From positions 1 through 36,832 of the forward strand of contig CALZOG010000011.1 of NCBI GenBank assembly GCA_945827635.1: DNA of 36,832 bases, given 5' to 3'. The stretch's first letter is position 1. Every line of letters starts with the position of its first letter. Source of the DNA: an uncultured Bacteroidales bacterium. Lineage in GTDB: Bacteria; Bacteroidota; Bacteroidia; Bacteroidales; Paludibacteraceae. The notes below the pieces were generated by a model. That model saw only the letters and a list, made by a program, of their open reading frames with translations. It was not told the origin of the DNA and did not search any database. Shown in pieces: positions 17,901 to 27,836 of this stretch. The position numbers were made by a program, and so were the translations under genes.

Positions 17901-20900
17901 CCCAAACCACCTCAGCGGTTGTTGCAGTCAGCGTAGAGTCAACAACATTCAATCCGCTCGGAGCGCCACAGCCCGTCTGTGCCTCAACAACGATGTTGTC
18001 GATATAAGCATAGTTAGTTGCCTTGTAATCCGTAGCAAATGCAATGTATTTGCCTTTGAGCTTAGCTCCGAAGAGGTTAAGCGTGTAGTGGTTCCAGTGA
18101 CTATGGTCATCATCACCCGTACTTGCTGTAATTTCAGGGAATACATATTCGCTCAGTTCAGTGAACGTGCTCCAATCAGTAGGATCGCTCATTATACCAA
18201 CCTTTACGGAGTGAGGATACGTTCCTTTCGCATAGGTGTTGGAGAGTGCCATTGTCGAGCGGTCGCTTATGTATGCCGACGTAGCATCAAAGCGGAGTTG
18301 GAGTGTATCCAAGTTCGCGTCAATCTCCGGCAGAGCAAACCAGGATGTGCAATAAGCCGCATAACTTGAAGACGAATACAGGAGCATTGAGAACTCACTC
18401 TTGTAACCATAGATAGCCGCTGTTGCTGAAGTAGGAACAGACTTCGGATACAAATACGGGAAGTATGAGTAGGTAGCATTTGCACTAGCATTGCCTTCCG
18501 TGAACTGCGGATCGGTCAAATACGAACGACTCGTCGTTCCGGGAACGGTAATCAGATAGTTAGTACGCTCGTCATCTGTGTACTCGAAGTCCCAGTTAGC
18601 CTGATCCAACGAAAGCAGATACATCGTCTTCATAGCAGCGGGCTTCGACCACTTGCTGACGTCGCCACCACCGCAGTTAGCGCGTACATATACGTTGAAC
18701 TGGGTGCTGTGTGGAAGCCCCTCGATGAGGAACAAACCACCTTGAATCGTATCAGTCAACTGCACAGTCTTGATGATTCCCTCTTCCGGCTCTTGACTGC
18801 CAACAGCGAACGAGAGATCCCATGCCGTCTGGTCGAAATTATCAGTTATGTCCACAGTAACTGTCGATGTAGTAGCTGTCTTCTGTTCAACCGTTGCAGG
18901 GAAGCAGGTCGGGATCTTCTCAATCAGCAGGTCATCAATATAGAGACCACCAACCGTAGTATTCGTCGCCGAACTTGCATTTGAGCCACCATAGCCACAG
19001 AATATTATATACTCGCCTGCGCCCGTGTATTCGTTGAATGCAAACGTGTAATCTGAGAATGAGGTGTTATTCTCACAGATGATAGTATCCATCCATGTCA
19101 CTGTCTCCAACAATTTAGCCTGACTTGATATATCCGAAGCCACACCGATAGCCATGAATCGTTTCGGTCCACCAGAGGTGCTTTGTGTGGCTGTCTTGTA
19201 ATTGGACTTGTAAACAAAGCTAATCATCAAGTCCTTAACAGCCTTCTCCATCTTCGGAAGAACAGCATACGATGCGCCGTTCTTAATGGTACTACCCATA
19301 TACAGGCCATTACCCGTTGAACCGTTCTTTGCACTCGAATATACGTACAAAGGAGCCGAAGTCGCTGCTTCAGGATAGAAACGCTCCCAGCAATCAGGGA
19401 AGTTTGCAGCGCCACTCAGGTAACTATCAAAGTCCTGACTGTATGGCAGGTTAAATGCAACCGGACAAGATGACTTGAACTTGCGCATGTTCGACCAGAT
19501 ACTCTTGCCCTCGGCATTCGTCGAGCGTACATATACATAGTACATGGTCAAGCCGGGCAGGTCGGTCAGCGTAACGGTATTCGTAGCCGAAGTAACGGTT
19601 TTGATGGTCGCTTTCGTTCCTGCTACCAATACGGTGTCTTGCTCCGGATCAATCGCTGCCGTAGCATACTTGATATCATAGCCTGTTGCACCATCCTGCG
19701 CATCCCAATTAACGATGGCCTGACCAACGGTAATTGTAGAGTCGGGTATCGTTACATCGATTGGCTCATTGAGAGAAGCCAGACGGCGGATGCTCAGATT
19801 CTTTAGATTTACATAGTTGTTTGCATCAATGTTACCACGGCTAAGGAGAACGATCTTCTTACCGAAGTTTCCTTCAGCGTCACCTACGTAGTCTGTGAAA
19901 CGAACAGTATAATACAGCGCCTCGTTGAAACCGTAATTGGCAGCAGCGGCTACTGACGACACGGTTTTCAGTGCTACTGAATCCACCTTCATGTACGAAT
20001 CAAAATTATCCACGCAAACACCAACGTCAAGAATTCCCTTGTTTGTTGAAGTTGCACCGCAGTGAGCTTGGAACGTAATCTCAACCTTCGACACACTATC
20101 CACATCAAGTGTCGGCATAATCACGTAGGATCGTCCACCTTTCTCCTTACCCGAAGTCGGGGTAAACTTGGCATCATAGAGATAGAGGTAATAGGGGGTA
20201 GCAGCAGGCATAAGTTTAGCTGTTTGTGTCGGATTACCTCCCGCTTTGTTGATGATGTTCAGACCGGGGGTCCAGCAATCGAAGCGCTCTGCACTTGTAA
20301 AGTCTTCTACGCCGAAGCTCTCAGGTGTCTCAGGCATACAAGCAGTCTTGAAGCTTACTGCATTCGACCACTCTCCGGTGTTAGCCGCCGAGCAATATGT
20401 ACGAACATAAGCGAAATACTGCGTATTCGAAGCAAAGGCAGCCGATGAATTCAGTACGGTATCCACAAAGGTTTCAACCTGCTTACGCAAGAGCACTTTG
20501 GAATTATCGATATTATCAAGATCTTCGAGTTCAGCAGTCGTAATCATCAGCTCATAGCCGGAAACGTCCTGAGTGCTCCACTTAAAGGCTGTACCATCAT
20601 CCAGACGGGTTGCGCTGATACCGCTGACTTTACTACCACAACTACTCAACATTTTAACCTTGACGTCATCCATGTAGTAGTAGTGCTTGTCACTTACGGT
20701 CTTCTTGATACATATATACTCACCGTCACCGTGATATTTATTCAACGGAACTATGAACTCTTCCCATGCAGTACCTTTGACCACAATGGTATCCACACTG
20801 ACAAAAGTAGCAGTATCCAATGGATCAGTCAGGACACCTACAGCTATCTTATCTTCGTATGCTGCGGAGTTACCCTTCATCCAGAAGCTTACTTGCAGAC

Positions 20901-23763
20901 GGTTCACACTATCTACATCCATCTTCGGCAGAGCCACCCAAGCCCTTTGTGATGTGCTGCTGTGACTGAACGACAGGTAGCCGGTACCACTATGGGCATA
21001 AGTCGAAGAAGAAGCAATATACGGCGAATAAGTTGTCGGCGAACTGCTGTATGCATAACCTACAAACTTTGTAGTCCAGCAGTTTGCGATCTTCTGCACT
21101 TGACTTCCGACATTCTGATAGCCCTCAAAGCCCTCGAAATACGGCAGTGCCTCACCATTCGCAGCGCAATCAGTTTTAACACCTACGTACGAGCCTTCTA
21201 TCAGTTCATCACCGCAGTAAGTGGATACTTGATAGTAATAATCCGTATGCGGCTTAAGTGCCTTGTTCTCATACGTCGGAGTTGTAATATCCTTGCCTTC
21301 AATCAAGTCTTCCTCCTGTACAGTGTATGTATAAACGCCTTCGCGAACCTTCTTCTCGGTAGCGTTGGAGTACAACTTCACATTCCACTTGGTAGCACCG
21401 TTTGCTGCCCAGTTGAGAACAAGCGATGTATCGCTTACCTGTTTTTGGATGCCGGCAGCAGCATTACACTCTGCAATAAGATCAATAGTAACATCATCGA
21501 AGAGCGCATAGGTCATCATCTGAGCTGATGTGCTGTTGTCTTGCAACTTCGACGGAACTCCGCGCAATGCAATAAACTTACCCGTGCCTGTGTACTTCTC
21601 AAATGTAGCGAGATACTGGTTGTAACGTCCCTTCTCACCAACTATCGTATCAAGAGCAACAAAAGTCTTGATATCATACGGGTCACTCATTACACCGATA
21701 GCAATCGTGGCAATATCTTCCGGATACGTCGTGCTGGAAGTTGCAGTCATATAGAATGAGAGCTGCACTTTCTTGACATCATCTACAGCAGGGAGCGCCG
21801 CATAAGTCTCTTTCTCCTGACCTTTCTGATAACTATTGTAGAAGTATGCATACGACATATCCGAGTAGCCGGCAAGCGAAGTGGTTGATGAACCTGTCAG
21901 AGTACTAACATTTGCATATTTCTTATTGTTATCGTACTTCCAGCGGATACCCTCAGGTATAGCAGTTATAGCTGTAGAATAAATCCAATTGCTCTTTATC
22001 GCTTGGAGAGTATGCTTATTGTTTGCAGTCTTGAAACTCATAACACGCGGGAAGGTTGTCAACTTCTCCGGCATGAGTACGCGCTCCGGCAAACTATATA
22101 CGTTATTCGCACGCACATAGATTTGGATACTGGTATCAATGAGGGTATCATCAACTGCTGTAAACGAAGCCTCTGTAATACCTGTCTTGGAATAGATAAT
22201 CTTATCCTCGATAGGTGTCAGCGATGCTACTTCCTGATTGGACATGATAATAAGATCCCACGAAGCTGCACCATGAGTATCAGGCGTGACGGTAATCTTA
22301 TTACCATCCGTCACAGCATATTCAAAGGTCGGCAACAACGGATAATCCTGCTGCGTAGCGATCGACAGATTGTCAATAAAGAACAGGTTGTCCTTATCAA
22401 AGCGACTCAAGAATGCAACATACTTGCCATTACCTTCATATTTCGACAATGGGATCTGATAGTAGCCATACACCTGGCTTCCCTTTGCCCATACGGTATC
22501 AACCGGCACAAACGTCTCAATGTCCTGAGGGTCGGTCATCACACCGACTATCAAGCCACCTGCCCATTCTTTGTTGTTGTATGTTCCGTAATACTGGTAA
22601 GCTGTACCAACAAACGAAACCATCAGGTCTTTTACACTCTCCACGTTCAGTTCGGGCGTAGCTCCATATACATACTTACCGGCAGGGATTGCCGTAGATG
22701 TAGAGTTCGCACCGGCGAATACAAGTACATGGGTACCATCCGGAGATTTCTGCTTCGTTGCAGCAGCACCCGGTTCCTCGTTTACGTTGACAAACGGTGA
22801 AGCATTATTCTCGATATCTGTTCCTTTTGCCCAATATAGATTGGTAACAGGCATTACAGATCCTGGCAAGTGATTCCAGTTGTTAAAGTCAAGGAAATAG
22901 GGCACATCCACGATGTTTTGCGTACGAACGACTATGTCAGCCCAATCACTATATTCACCCGAGCACAATGCACGGATATACACGTAGTACTCAGTATTTC
23001 GCGTCAGGATATCACCAGTTGAGAATACGAAACCGTTCTCCGACGGATCAACATACACACGTTTCCAAAGTGCATCCTCATCTACAACGTTCGGATCATC
23101 AATTTTCTCCTTATTAAGCAGGATCTCAAACTGATCAGTATCCAGCGAACCGTTCCAACGCAGGCGGAACGATGTGGTTGTCAAACCGTCAACCTGCAGG
23201 TTCTCCGGCGTAGAACATGTCGGCATAGCACGTACACGTATGTCATCCAGAACGACGCCACGGCCGAATTTGTCTGTTGCCTCAAAAGCAATCTGGTACG
23301 TCTTCGATACTGCGTTAAGAGGAATAGTATCGAGCTGCCACTTGGCAATCTTCTTGTCGAAGACTGTCAGTTCAACCCAATCACGATCCGCTCCGCTGCG
23401 ATAAAGAATACGCAGTTGATCTACATCACCGGTACGTTGTTGCTGAGCGTGACTGAACACCAGAATCGGCTGGTACACCTCACTCAAGTCCATCACCGGT
23501 GTGATAAGGCGCGTAACGAAACCAATGGTCTGGGATGACGTATTACGCAAAGCAATACGATACTGACCATCAGCAGCACCTACAGGGTAAGCCAAATCTT
23601 CCGACTCTATAACCCAGTTCTGTTGCCCCGCAACATTCTCCTGAGTCCAGCCTTCGGGTAATTGACCACCCTCGAAACTTTCCCGGAGCACATAATTGGC
23701 TTCGGAATTGGCTCCAACTACTACTCCGAGTAGCAAAACCAAAGAGAGAAAAAGTTTCTTCAT
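14905..23763 (-). CDS. Giant modular T9SS-secreted surface protein (choice-of-anchor J / FnIII repeats)
   Basis: A 2952-residue secreted protein. I start it at the ATG at 23763, where the signal peptide MKKLFLSLVLLLGVVVGANS begins; the frame is open 14 codons further. It contains nine jelly-roll modules of the choice-of-anchor J/cleaved-adhesin type, at about 22-180, 284-470, 565-762, 873-1040, 1147-1327, 1436-1616, 1714-1928, 2034-2240 and 2338-2560. The first eight are each followed by a fibronectin type III domain ending in a Y-V-Y-V-R-A-x-C-like strand. Most modules from the second to the eighth carry a variant of GVMTDPxDxxTFVxxDT. Four C-x-G...GCDS repeats (about 2617-2816) and a T9SS sorting domain (about 2878-2952, ending AGIYLVRLTNKTGTYHGKLV) close it. 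The likely role is adhesion or carbohydrate binding at the cell surface. It is the last gene of the operon, 57 nt after barrel B2. Confidence 0.85.
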   Translation of the reverse strand: MKKLFLSLVLLLGVVVGANSEANYVLRESFEGGQLPEGWTQENVAGQQNWVIESEDLAYPVGAADGQYRIALRNTSSQTIGFVTRLITPVMDLSEVYQPILVFSHAQQQRTGDVDQLRILYRSGADRDWVELTVFDKKIAKWQLDTIPLNAVSKTYQIAFEATDKFGRGVVLDDIRVRAMPTCSTPENLQVDGLTTTSFRLRWNGSLDTDQFEILLNKEKIDDPNVVDEDALWKRVYVDPSENGFVFSTGDILTRNTEYYVYIRALCSGEYSDWADIVVRTQNIVDVPYFLDFNNWNHLPGSVMPVTNLYWAKGTDIENNASPFVNVNEEPGAAATKQKSPDGTHVLVFAGANSTSTAIPAGKYVYGATPELNVESVKDLMVSFVGTAYQYYGTYNNKEWAGGLIVGVMTDPQDIETFVPVDTVWAKGSQVYGYYQIPLSKYEGNGKYVAFLSRFDKDNLFFIDNLSIATQQDYPLLPTFEYAVTDGNKITVTPDTHGAASWDLIIMSNQEVASLTPIEDKIIYSKTGITEASFTAVDDTLIDTSIQIYVRANNVYSLPERVLMPEKLTTFPRVMSFKTANNKHTLQAIKSNWIYSTAITAIPEGIRWKYDNNKKYANVSTLTGSSTTSLAGYSDMSYAYFYNSYQKGQEKETYAALPAVDDVKKVQLSFYMTATSSTTYPEDIATIAIGVMSDPYDIKTFVALDTIVGEKGRYNQYLATFEKYTGTGKFIALRGVPSKLQDNSTSAQMMTYALFDDVTIDLIAECNAAAGIQKQVSDTSLVLNWAANGATKWNVKLYSNATEKKVREGVYTYTVQEEDLIEGKDITTPTYENKALKPHTDYYYQVSTYCGDELIEGSYVGVKTDCAANGEALPYFEGFEGYQNVGSQVQKIANCWTTKFVGYAYSSSPTTYSPYIASSSTYAHSGTGYLSFSHSSTSQRAWVALPKMDVDSVNRLQVSFWMKGNSAAYEDKIAVGVLTDPLDTATFVSVDTIVVKGTAWEEFIVPLNKYHGDGEYICIKKTVSDKHYYYMDDVKVKMLSSCGSKVSGISATRLDDGTAFKWSTQDVSGYELMITTAELEDLDNIDNSKVLLRKQVETFVDTVLNSSAAFASNTQYFAYVRTYCSAANTGEWSNAVSFKTACMPETPESFGVEDFTSAERFDCWTPGLNIINKAGGNPTQTAKLMPAATPYYLYLYDAKFTPTSGKEKGGRSYVIMPTLDVDSVSKVEITFQAHCGATSTNKGILDVGVCVDNFDSYMKVDSVALKTVSSVAAAANYGFNEALYYTVRFTDYVGDAEGNFGKKIVLLSRGNIDANNYVNLKNLSIRRLASLNEPIDVTIPDSTITVGQAIVNWDAQDGATGYDIKYATAAIDPEQDTVLVAGTKATIKTVTSATNTVTLTDLPGLTMYYVYVRSTNAEGKSIWSNMRKFKSSCPVAFNLPYSQDFDSYLSGAANFPDCWERFYPEAATSAPLYVYSSAKNGSTGNGLYMGSTIKNGASYAVLPKMEKAVKDLMISFVYKSNYKTATQSTSGGPKRFMAIGVASDISSQAKLLETVTWMDTIICENNTSFSDYTFAFNEYTGAGEYIIFCGYGGSNASSATNTTVGGLYIDDLLIEKIPTCFPATVEQKTATTSTVTVDITDNFDQTAWDLSFAVGSQEPEEGIIKTVQLTDTIQGGLFLIEGLPHSTQFNVYVRANCGGGDVSKWSKPAAMKTMYLLSLDQANWDFEYTDDERTNYLITVPGTTSRSYLTDPQFTEGNASANATYSYFPYLYPKSVPTSATAAIYGYKSEFSMLLYSSSSYAAYCTSWFALPEIDANLDTLQLRFDATSAYISDRSTMALSNTYAKGTYPHSVKVGIMSDPTDWSTFTELSEYVFPEITASTGDDDHSHWNHYTLNLFGAKLKGKYIAFATDYKATNYAYIDNIVVEAQTGCGAPSGLNVVDSTLTATTAEVVWVSNKLKWNLQLLEQVDDTTTAVVLDSIVTVPAMQYETKVALKDLKPNTNYTLSVKTICGDEEESEVVEKTFITPCAAYALDESVWNFEDNLYQYGASASYLIPECWKVGGISVNKSTMAVTAETKQSNMPYAIANTTSYLYAQGGTETTDRALQFYASPSSTAAKVVWAQMPELASTDNVQLHFWARAGYCRKSTQKVYSANANYIKKLYIGTMTDVEDYSTFVKLDSVEYTHDLTTSMLYTEDEDEFWQEFLVPLDKFNGGKPVFALEATNDKATYYFIDNLEVLPSDYCFRPTGLKADSVFSDRAQITWRKANRPVQVQLATTEDFADESLVLDSLAAADINVLNLTDLPSESKLYLRARSVCGENEKSDWVNGGSFLTLAKPFYRETFSTLQLFPEGWKRYAKAITDFVDTTANALGTPASATVTTNWYRYPSSIGLPAGHLMCNVYATDKRVIVSNEIDLTKLAENDLVGLSFDLAMTDGKEHKGAEPDRITGFDDAFVVAISLDNGATWKSEDLTAWANQPLAVHVDKNTGDTTYVEPKYVYNNISSKFGGERVFIDLSKYAGKIINFAFYGGSLESNADNDLHIDNVQINTYRLNEYDATTCRWEDYADNDFEIGVEEFRIGSTTTYEKYVPGDVIGADRLARLNLSVTDDQRSEHNDTICEGETYMKYNFNFIATKSGVYQQKLTCENGCDSVSVLNLTVLPKVYEDMFDEICHGKYMEYCGEKHYTTGIYECVYTGSNGCDSIVRHHLTVREILTGEETVYLCPNAEVTFGDTTITTPGIYTRVLDADGCDSLATLNVIEALADTVILRAAIVSGDTYSNDPWRGLSRAGDYPISQDNIYGCDSTTILHLMVALPNGTIYDTITTAQLPYVLDGEELLPEGTEAGVYEKTITRDNVTFTLVIVVDYADAVANIFANSLALEPNLVGVGQPVQVVGTFSNAEVEVITATGAIAFRQQFNGQVTLPGMPAAGIYLVRLTNKTGTYHGKLVVK

Positions 23764-23820
23764 CTGTGATAAAATTTTAGTTAAGTTAATTATATTAGCT
23801 CTCAAAAGAGTTTTCTTTCG

Positions 23821-24771
23821 CTATTTCCAGCACATGCAATGCTTGGGCTTGGGTGTTATATCAAACAGCACCGTCAGTCGCACGCCTACCCGCAACCGGT
23901 GCGCATCGTGCGCAGCCAGCGATGTGTCGAGCATACTGCCGAAGCGGATGTTCTGCTTCACGTTCTCCTGCGTCTGGGTCAGCGGGTTGGTGTTCACCGC
24001 CGAGTAGTCCACCAGCGGGCTGCTGCTCCGCGCCTCATACTTCGTCAGCGGCAGGTCATAGCCCACAAACACTCCGGCACGCATCTTGATCACCTGCATC
24101 GGCAGCGGTATATTCACACCTGCCTCAGCCTCCAGTGCCACCTCGTTGGTGGCGGACAGCATCACTCCTTGTCCTGTATATGTATCGCGCGCCCAGAAGC
24201 CGTAGTACGGCGTCTCGCGTATAGGCTCGATGAAGCGGCCATACTCGCCCTGGGCGTACATCTGTGCCTTGGATCCGATGGTGTTAATCAAAGGTGCAGT
24301 ACGGAATGCCGCTCCCACACCTACGTACCACATATCCTCCGACTGATAGCCTATCTGCAGCGGCACGACAACACGCAGCTGCCGCTGCTGCTCACTCAGG
24401 TCGCTGAACTGATAGCGGTAGGTTAGTGCCTCGCCCATGCGGTCAACACGCGCAAACGCGTCGGTATATGCGCCCATCCATATGTTCGTGATCATATAAT
24501 CAGCGCCGACACCTATATTGACGAACCAGCCTTTGGCATTCAGCTCATACAGCAGGTGTCCGCCACCGCCTCCGCCGAACTTCGTCTTGATCTCTTTGCC
24601 GCCGGGTAGCATGTTCGCCTCCACACCGTTCAGGCTCAATCCCAGCCAGTGTGTGACCGGCGCAGAGCCCTTGTAACGCGGTGGCGTGAGCGAGGTATTC
24701 TTGCGCGTAGCGGCCTCCGACACTATGGTCAGAAGCATACACATCAGCACTATGGTCACTCTCTTTGTCAT
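23821..24771 (-). CDS. Outer-membrane beta-barrel protein B2
   Basis: A 316-residue protein with a signal peptide (MTKRVTIVLMCMLLTIVSEA) and then alternating aromatic/polar strands typical of an outer-membrane barrel. A Gly-rich turn (KTKFGGGGGGHLLYEL) and a strand reading EVALEAEAGVNIPLPM correspond to KFVGGGGGLLGVGYEY and DVAVSAEIGVNINGLL in the OmpA-type gene two positions upstream, so the two look like paralogues. Unlike that one it lacks regulatory-like and OmpA domains. Its ATG overlaps the stop of adhesin A2 (ATGA), implying coupled translation and a paired function. It may anchor or present A2 at the surface, by loose analogy with PorP/SprF-like partners of T9SS adhesins; this is inference. 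Confidence 0.75.
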   Translation of the reverse strand: MTKRVTIVLMCMLLTIVSEAATRKNTSLTPPRYKGSAPVTHWLGLSLNGVEANMLPGGKEIKTKFGGGGGGHLLYELNAKGWFVNIGVGADYMITNIWMGAYTDAFARVDRMGEALTYRYQFSDLSEQQRQLRVVVPLQIGYQSEDMWYVGVGAAFRTAPLINTIGSKAQMYAQGEYGRFIEPIRETPYYGFWARDTYTGQGVMLSATNEVALEAEAGVNIPLPMQVIKMRAGVFVGYDLPLTKYEARSSSPLVDYSAVNTNPLTQTQENVKQNIRFGSMLDTSLAAHDAHRLRVGVRLTVLFDITPKPKHCMCWK

Positions 24772-27700
24772 GGCACCACAATCTTTACCGCTCTATGCGT
24801 TGTCCGGTTCACTAAGATATACACTCCGGCTGCTGTGATTACAGGGCGCTCATTCGCCACCGACTGCGTCACCACACGCCCCGTCACGTCGTACAGCGTC
24901 CATGCTCCCTCCGTCGCATCCCATACATTATCCACCGCCAGCACGCCTGCCGTATAGGTTATCGGGCAAGCCGCTACCGTCACGCCGTCACCCGTACGCG
25001 TGAGCAGAACGGAGTACTGCGCACCCAGGTCGGATTCCGATACGATGATATAGGACTGCTGCGCACCGGGGATCAGCTGCCCGTCTTTGTACCACTGGTA
25101 ACTGCTGAACTCGTAGCCGCCGTTGTAGTCGGCATTCAGCAGGGCGATGAAGCCGTCTTTCTGCGCGATGATGGCTGAAGGATACTGCACCTCCACCGTC
25201 AGCGGCACGTCGGGCGCGGGGCAACGGGGCGTACCCAGCTGCATCACGGCGTCGTACGAGCCGGGCATCACACTGTGGGGCAGCTCGATCTGTATCTCAT
25301 CCTCTCCGCCGAAAGCGTACGATGGCTCAAATCCTGCCATCACACCGTTTGCGCCAAACCGGATGTACACGCTGTCCAGCCTGCCCTGCTCCACCAGCAC
25401 CGGTACGTTCAGTACGCTGTCATCCGCACATACACTCACCGCACCATCCACCGCTACAAGCAGCTTCGGCTCAACCTCCAGCGTGAGCGTGACAACACTG
25501 TCACACCCCAACGAACTGGTAAAGGTATGCGTGTACACGCCGGATTCAGTCAGTGCTCTGCCGCCGAAAAAATACTCTCCGCCTTCGCAGAGTTCGGCTG
25601 CCGCCTCAAAGTTCCGCTCGTGCATGATAATATCAAAGATCACTGTGGAGTCACAGCCTCCGGCGGACTGATAATATACCGTATCTATATAGGTGTTGCA
25701 GTAATAGTTGCCATTGTACCGGTAGCAATCGCCCTCACACACATCTGCATGCACCACGATAGGCACTATTCCGATTTTCTGCAACGTGACTGGTATCTCC
25801 TGTTGCACCTCGCACAGTCCGTCAACGATGCTTGCCGTGACAGTGGCGGTATATTGTCCGCCGTCACGCGGATAGGTATGTGTCACATATTCATTGAGCG
25901 TCACCAGCGGCTTCGATCCGTCACCGAAATCCCATACGATCCGCTCTACCGGCCTGTCAGTATGCCATTCTTGTTCCGTAATCTGGTTCTTGTACTTGAC
26001 ATGGCATGTCTGATGGAACACTATTATGTTCTCGCACCTGTCATCAGTCTTTTCGGCTGTAGCCTCAGCTACCGGATAGCGCGGAATAGCGGTTGCATCC
26101 AAGGTGTAATAACAATGGCTGTTCGTCTTGGATATAACATCCACATTGTACGTCAGCGTATCCATCGGATCGACATCGAACACGCGCTCCCGTCCTAATA
26201 TATTCCCGGGGTTGTCCGGCAGGTACCATGCATAGTCAAATCCTGATGGCGCTACAAACTGCGTAGTTGGTATATCGCCGCAGTTGATACCCGTCAGCGC
26301 ACCGTCCTCACATTCCAGTGTATAATAGGCATAGCCGCCGTGCTCCGACATACTGCATCCTGTAGTCATCAGGCGTACAGTGATCTTCTGCCCCACATAC
26401 TCGCGCAGGTTGATAGCTATTTCCGTCCAGTCTTTCCAGTACACCGCTTGACCGGCATTCTGCGACGTGTTCCACGAAGCGGACTCACCGTAACTGGCCA
26501 TAAAGTCCGCTATACCGCAACTGTCGTGAATAGGTTTATTGTTGGCCAGCACCTCCAACTTGAACTTCGGATTAGCCGGCGGGTCATTGTTCGGGTGCGG
26601 ATTAGGCAACACCACCGCGTACCGCAACATCAGGATCGAATGATCGCCGTCCGGCACCGTGTAATTGTATTCAGTGCATGCGCCGAACGTCGGGTTAAAG
26701 CGCCCAAGGCGTACAGAGGCTACCGCTCCGACCGGTTTGGTACGCAACATGTTGTCAGTATAAGGATCAAACTCGTCTGGCATGATATGCAGCGAGAACA
26801 GGGGTGCTGCATCTCCGCTATATACATTGCTGTGGAACAAATCCGAGAACGATACACGTCTCAATGATTCACGCTGGTTCGTATAACTGCCTGTATAGCA
26901 TCGGCAATTTGTCTGGTCATCCAAAGCCAAGTACTCTATGCAACGGTTGCCCTTGCGGTAATAGAACGGCTTGAATAGTACATATTCCGAAATCTTTGCC
27001 CCGCAATGTGCACGGATGAATATGTCATGCACTCCTTCTGTCAGGTTACCTATATCCAGACGTTTGCCTACTACCGGATCGAAGATTTGCCATCTGTCTT
27101 CATTATAGTCATATACTTTCACGTCGTAATAGTCGGCGTTTCCCGTCCACGACAGATGCAAGGCCTGGGCATCAAGTGAGTAACTTAAGTTCGATGGAGC
27201 CTCGCATTTGTCCTCACCTAAGATGATTATGTTATCCACCATACCTGACGGAGGCGATGATATGTTCGTCGCGTTTTGGTACCAGGCTACTAGCAACCGG
27301 TACTTGTTGTTGCCATATGACTCCAATGCATGGAACTCCGCATAATGCATCTGCCACGTAGCCTTCCCGCCCAGCACCGTCGTATTGAGTGCATAGCGGC
27401 TTACCCACTCCGGCACGGTCTGCGCGGCACTGTTTATTGACACCGACTCGTCAGCCATCGGAACGATACATACATATATACCCTCACCCGACAGAGCGGA
27501 CGAATTGCTGCGCCAGTCAAATGAAACAGAATATGTGCCGGGCAGCAGTTCTATCTCACGATACGCATACACAATAGCCGCATTGTGATTGGTGAACGTC
27601 GCATGGGTGCCATCATTGGAGATGAACAGACCGTAACGTCCTGTCTCGCCATGATTACCCGAATAGTCAATGTACCACTTGTTCTCCAGCCTGCTGATCA

Positions 27701-27836
27701 GAGTTGGATTCTTTCCGGTATTCATTGACCACTTCATACGCTCATCACCGTCCTCAAAGTCGCACTGGTACACAACCTGCCCTGCCATCGGCAGCGACAG
27801 CAGGCTAAGCAGTAATATGTACAGGTATCTCTTCAT
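24768..27836 (-). CDS. T9SS-secreted adhesin-like protein A2
   Basis: A 1022-residue secreted protein. The order is: signal peptide (1-19), a jelly-roll anchor-J-like domain (about 22-208), a fibronectin III domain (about 211-290), a long conserved region (about 300-510, with AVASVRLGRF, RYAVVLPNP, CGIADFMA and WKDWTEIAINLREY), an Ig-like stretch (SGFDYAWYLPDN), and a PKD domain (WDFGDG at 635-640). Two GCDS repeats follow (about 696-790). The C-terminal region reads GAWTLYDVTGRVV and then AAGVYILVNRTTHRAVKIVV, a T9SS sorting domain. It is a clear paralogue of A1. It begins directly after the stop of barrel B1 (TAA then ATG, no gap) and overlaps barrel B2. The likely role is surface binding; no enzyme motif was seen. 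Confidence 0.82.
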   Translation of the reverse strand: MKRYLYILLLSLLSLPMAGQVVYQCDFEDGDERMKWSMNTGKNPTLISRLENKWYIDYSGNHGETGRYGLFISNDGTHATFTNHNAAIVYAYREIELLPGTYSVSFDWRSNSSALSGEGIYVCIVPMADESVSINSAAQTVPEWVSRYALNTTVLGGKATWQMHYAEFHALESYGNNKYRLLVAWYQNATNISSPPSGMVDNIIILGEDKCEAPSNLSYSLDAQALHLSWTGNADYYDVKVYDYNEDRWQIFDPVVGKRLDIGNLTEGVHDIFIRAHCGAKISEYVLFKPFYYRKGNRCIEYLALDDQTNCRCYTGSYTNQRESLRRVSFSDLFHSNVYSGDAAPLFSLHIMPDEFDPYTDNMLRTKPVGAVASVRLGRFNPTFGACTEYNYTVPDGDHSILMLRYAVVLPNPHPNNDPPANPKFKLEVLANNKPIHDSCGIADFMASYGESASWNTSQNAGQAVYWKDWTEIAINLREYVGQKITVRLMTTGCSMSEHGGYAYYTLECEDGALTGINCGDIPTTQFVAPSGFDYAWYLPDNPGNILGRERVFDVDPMDTLTYNVDVISKTNSHCYYTLDATAIPRYPVAEATAEKTDDRCENIIVFHQTCHVKYKNQITEQEWHTDRPVERIVWDFGDGSKPLVTLNEYVTHTYPRDGGQYTATVTASIVDGLCEVQQEIPVTLQKIGIVPIVVHADVCEGDCYRYNGNYYCNTYIDTVYYQSAGGCDSTVIFDIIMHERNFEAAAELCEGGEYFFGGRALTESGVYTHTFTSSLGCDSVVTLTLEVEPKLLVAVDGAVSVCADDSVLNVPVLVEQGRLDSVYIRFGANGVMAGFEPSYAFGGEDEIQIELPHSVMPGSYDAVMQLGTPRCPAPDVPLTVEVQYPSAIIAQKDGFIALLNADYNGGYEFSSYQWYKDGQLIPGAQQSYIIVSESDLGAQYSVLLTRTGDGVTVAACPITYTAGVLAVDNVWDATEGAWTLYDVTGRVVTQSVANERPVITAAGVYILVNRTTHRAVKIVVP

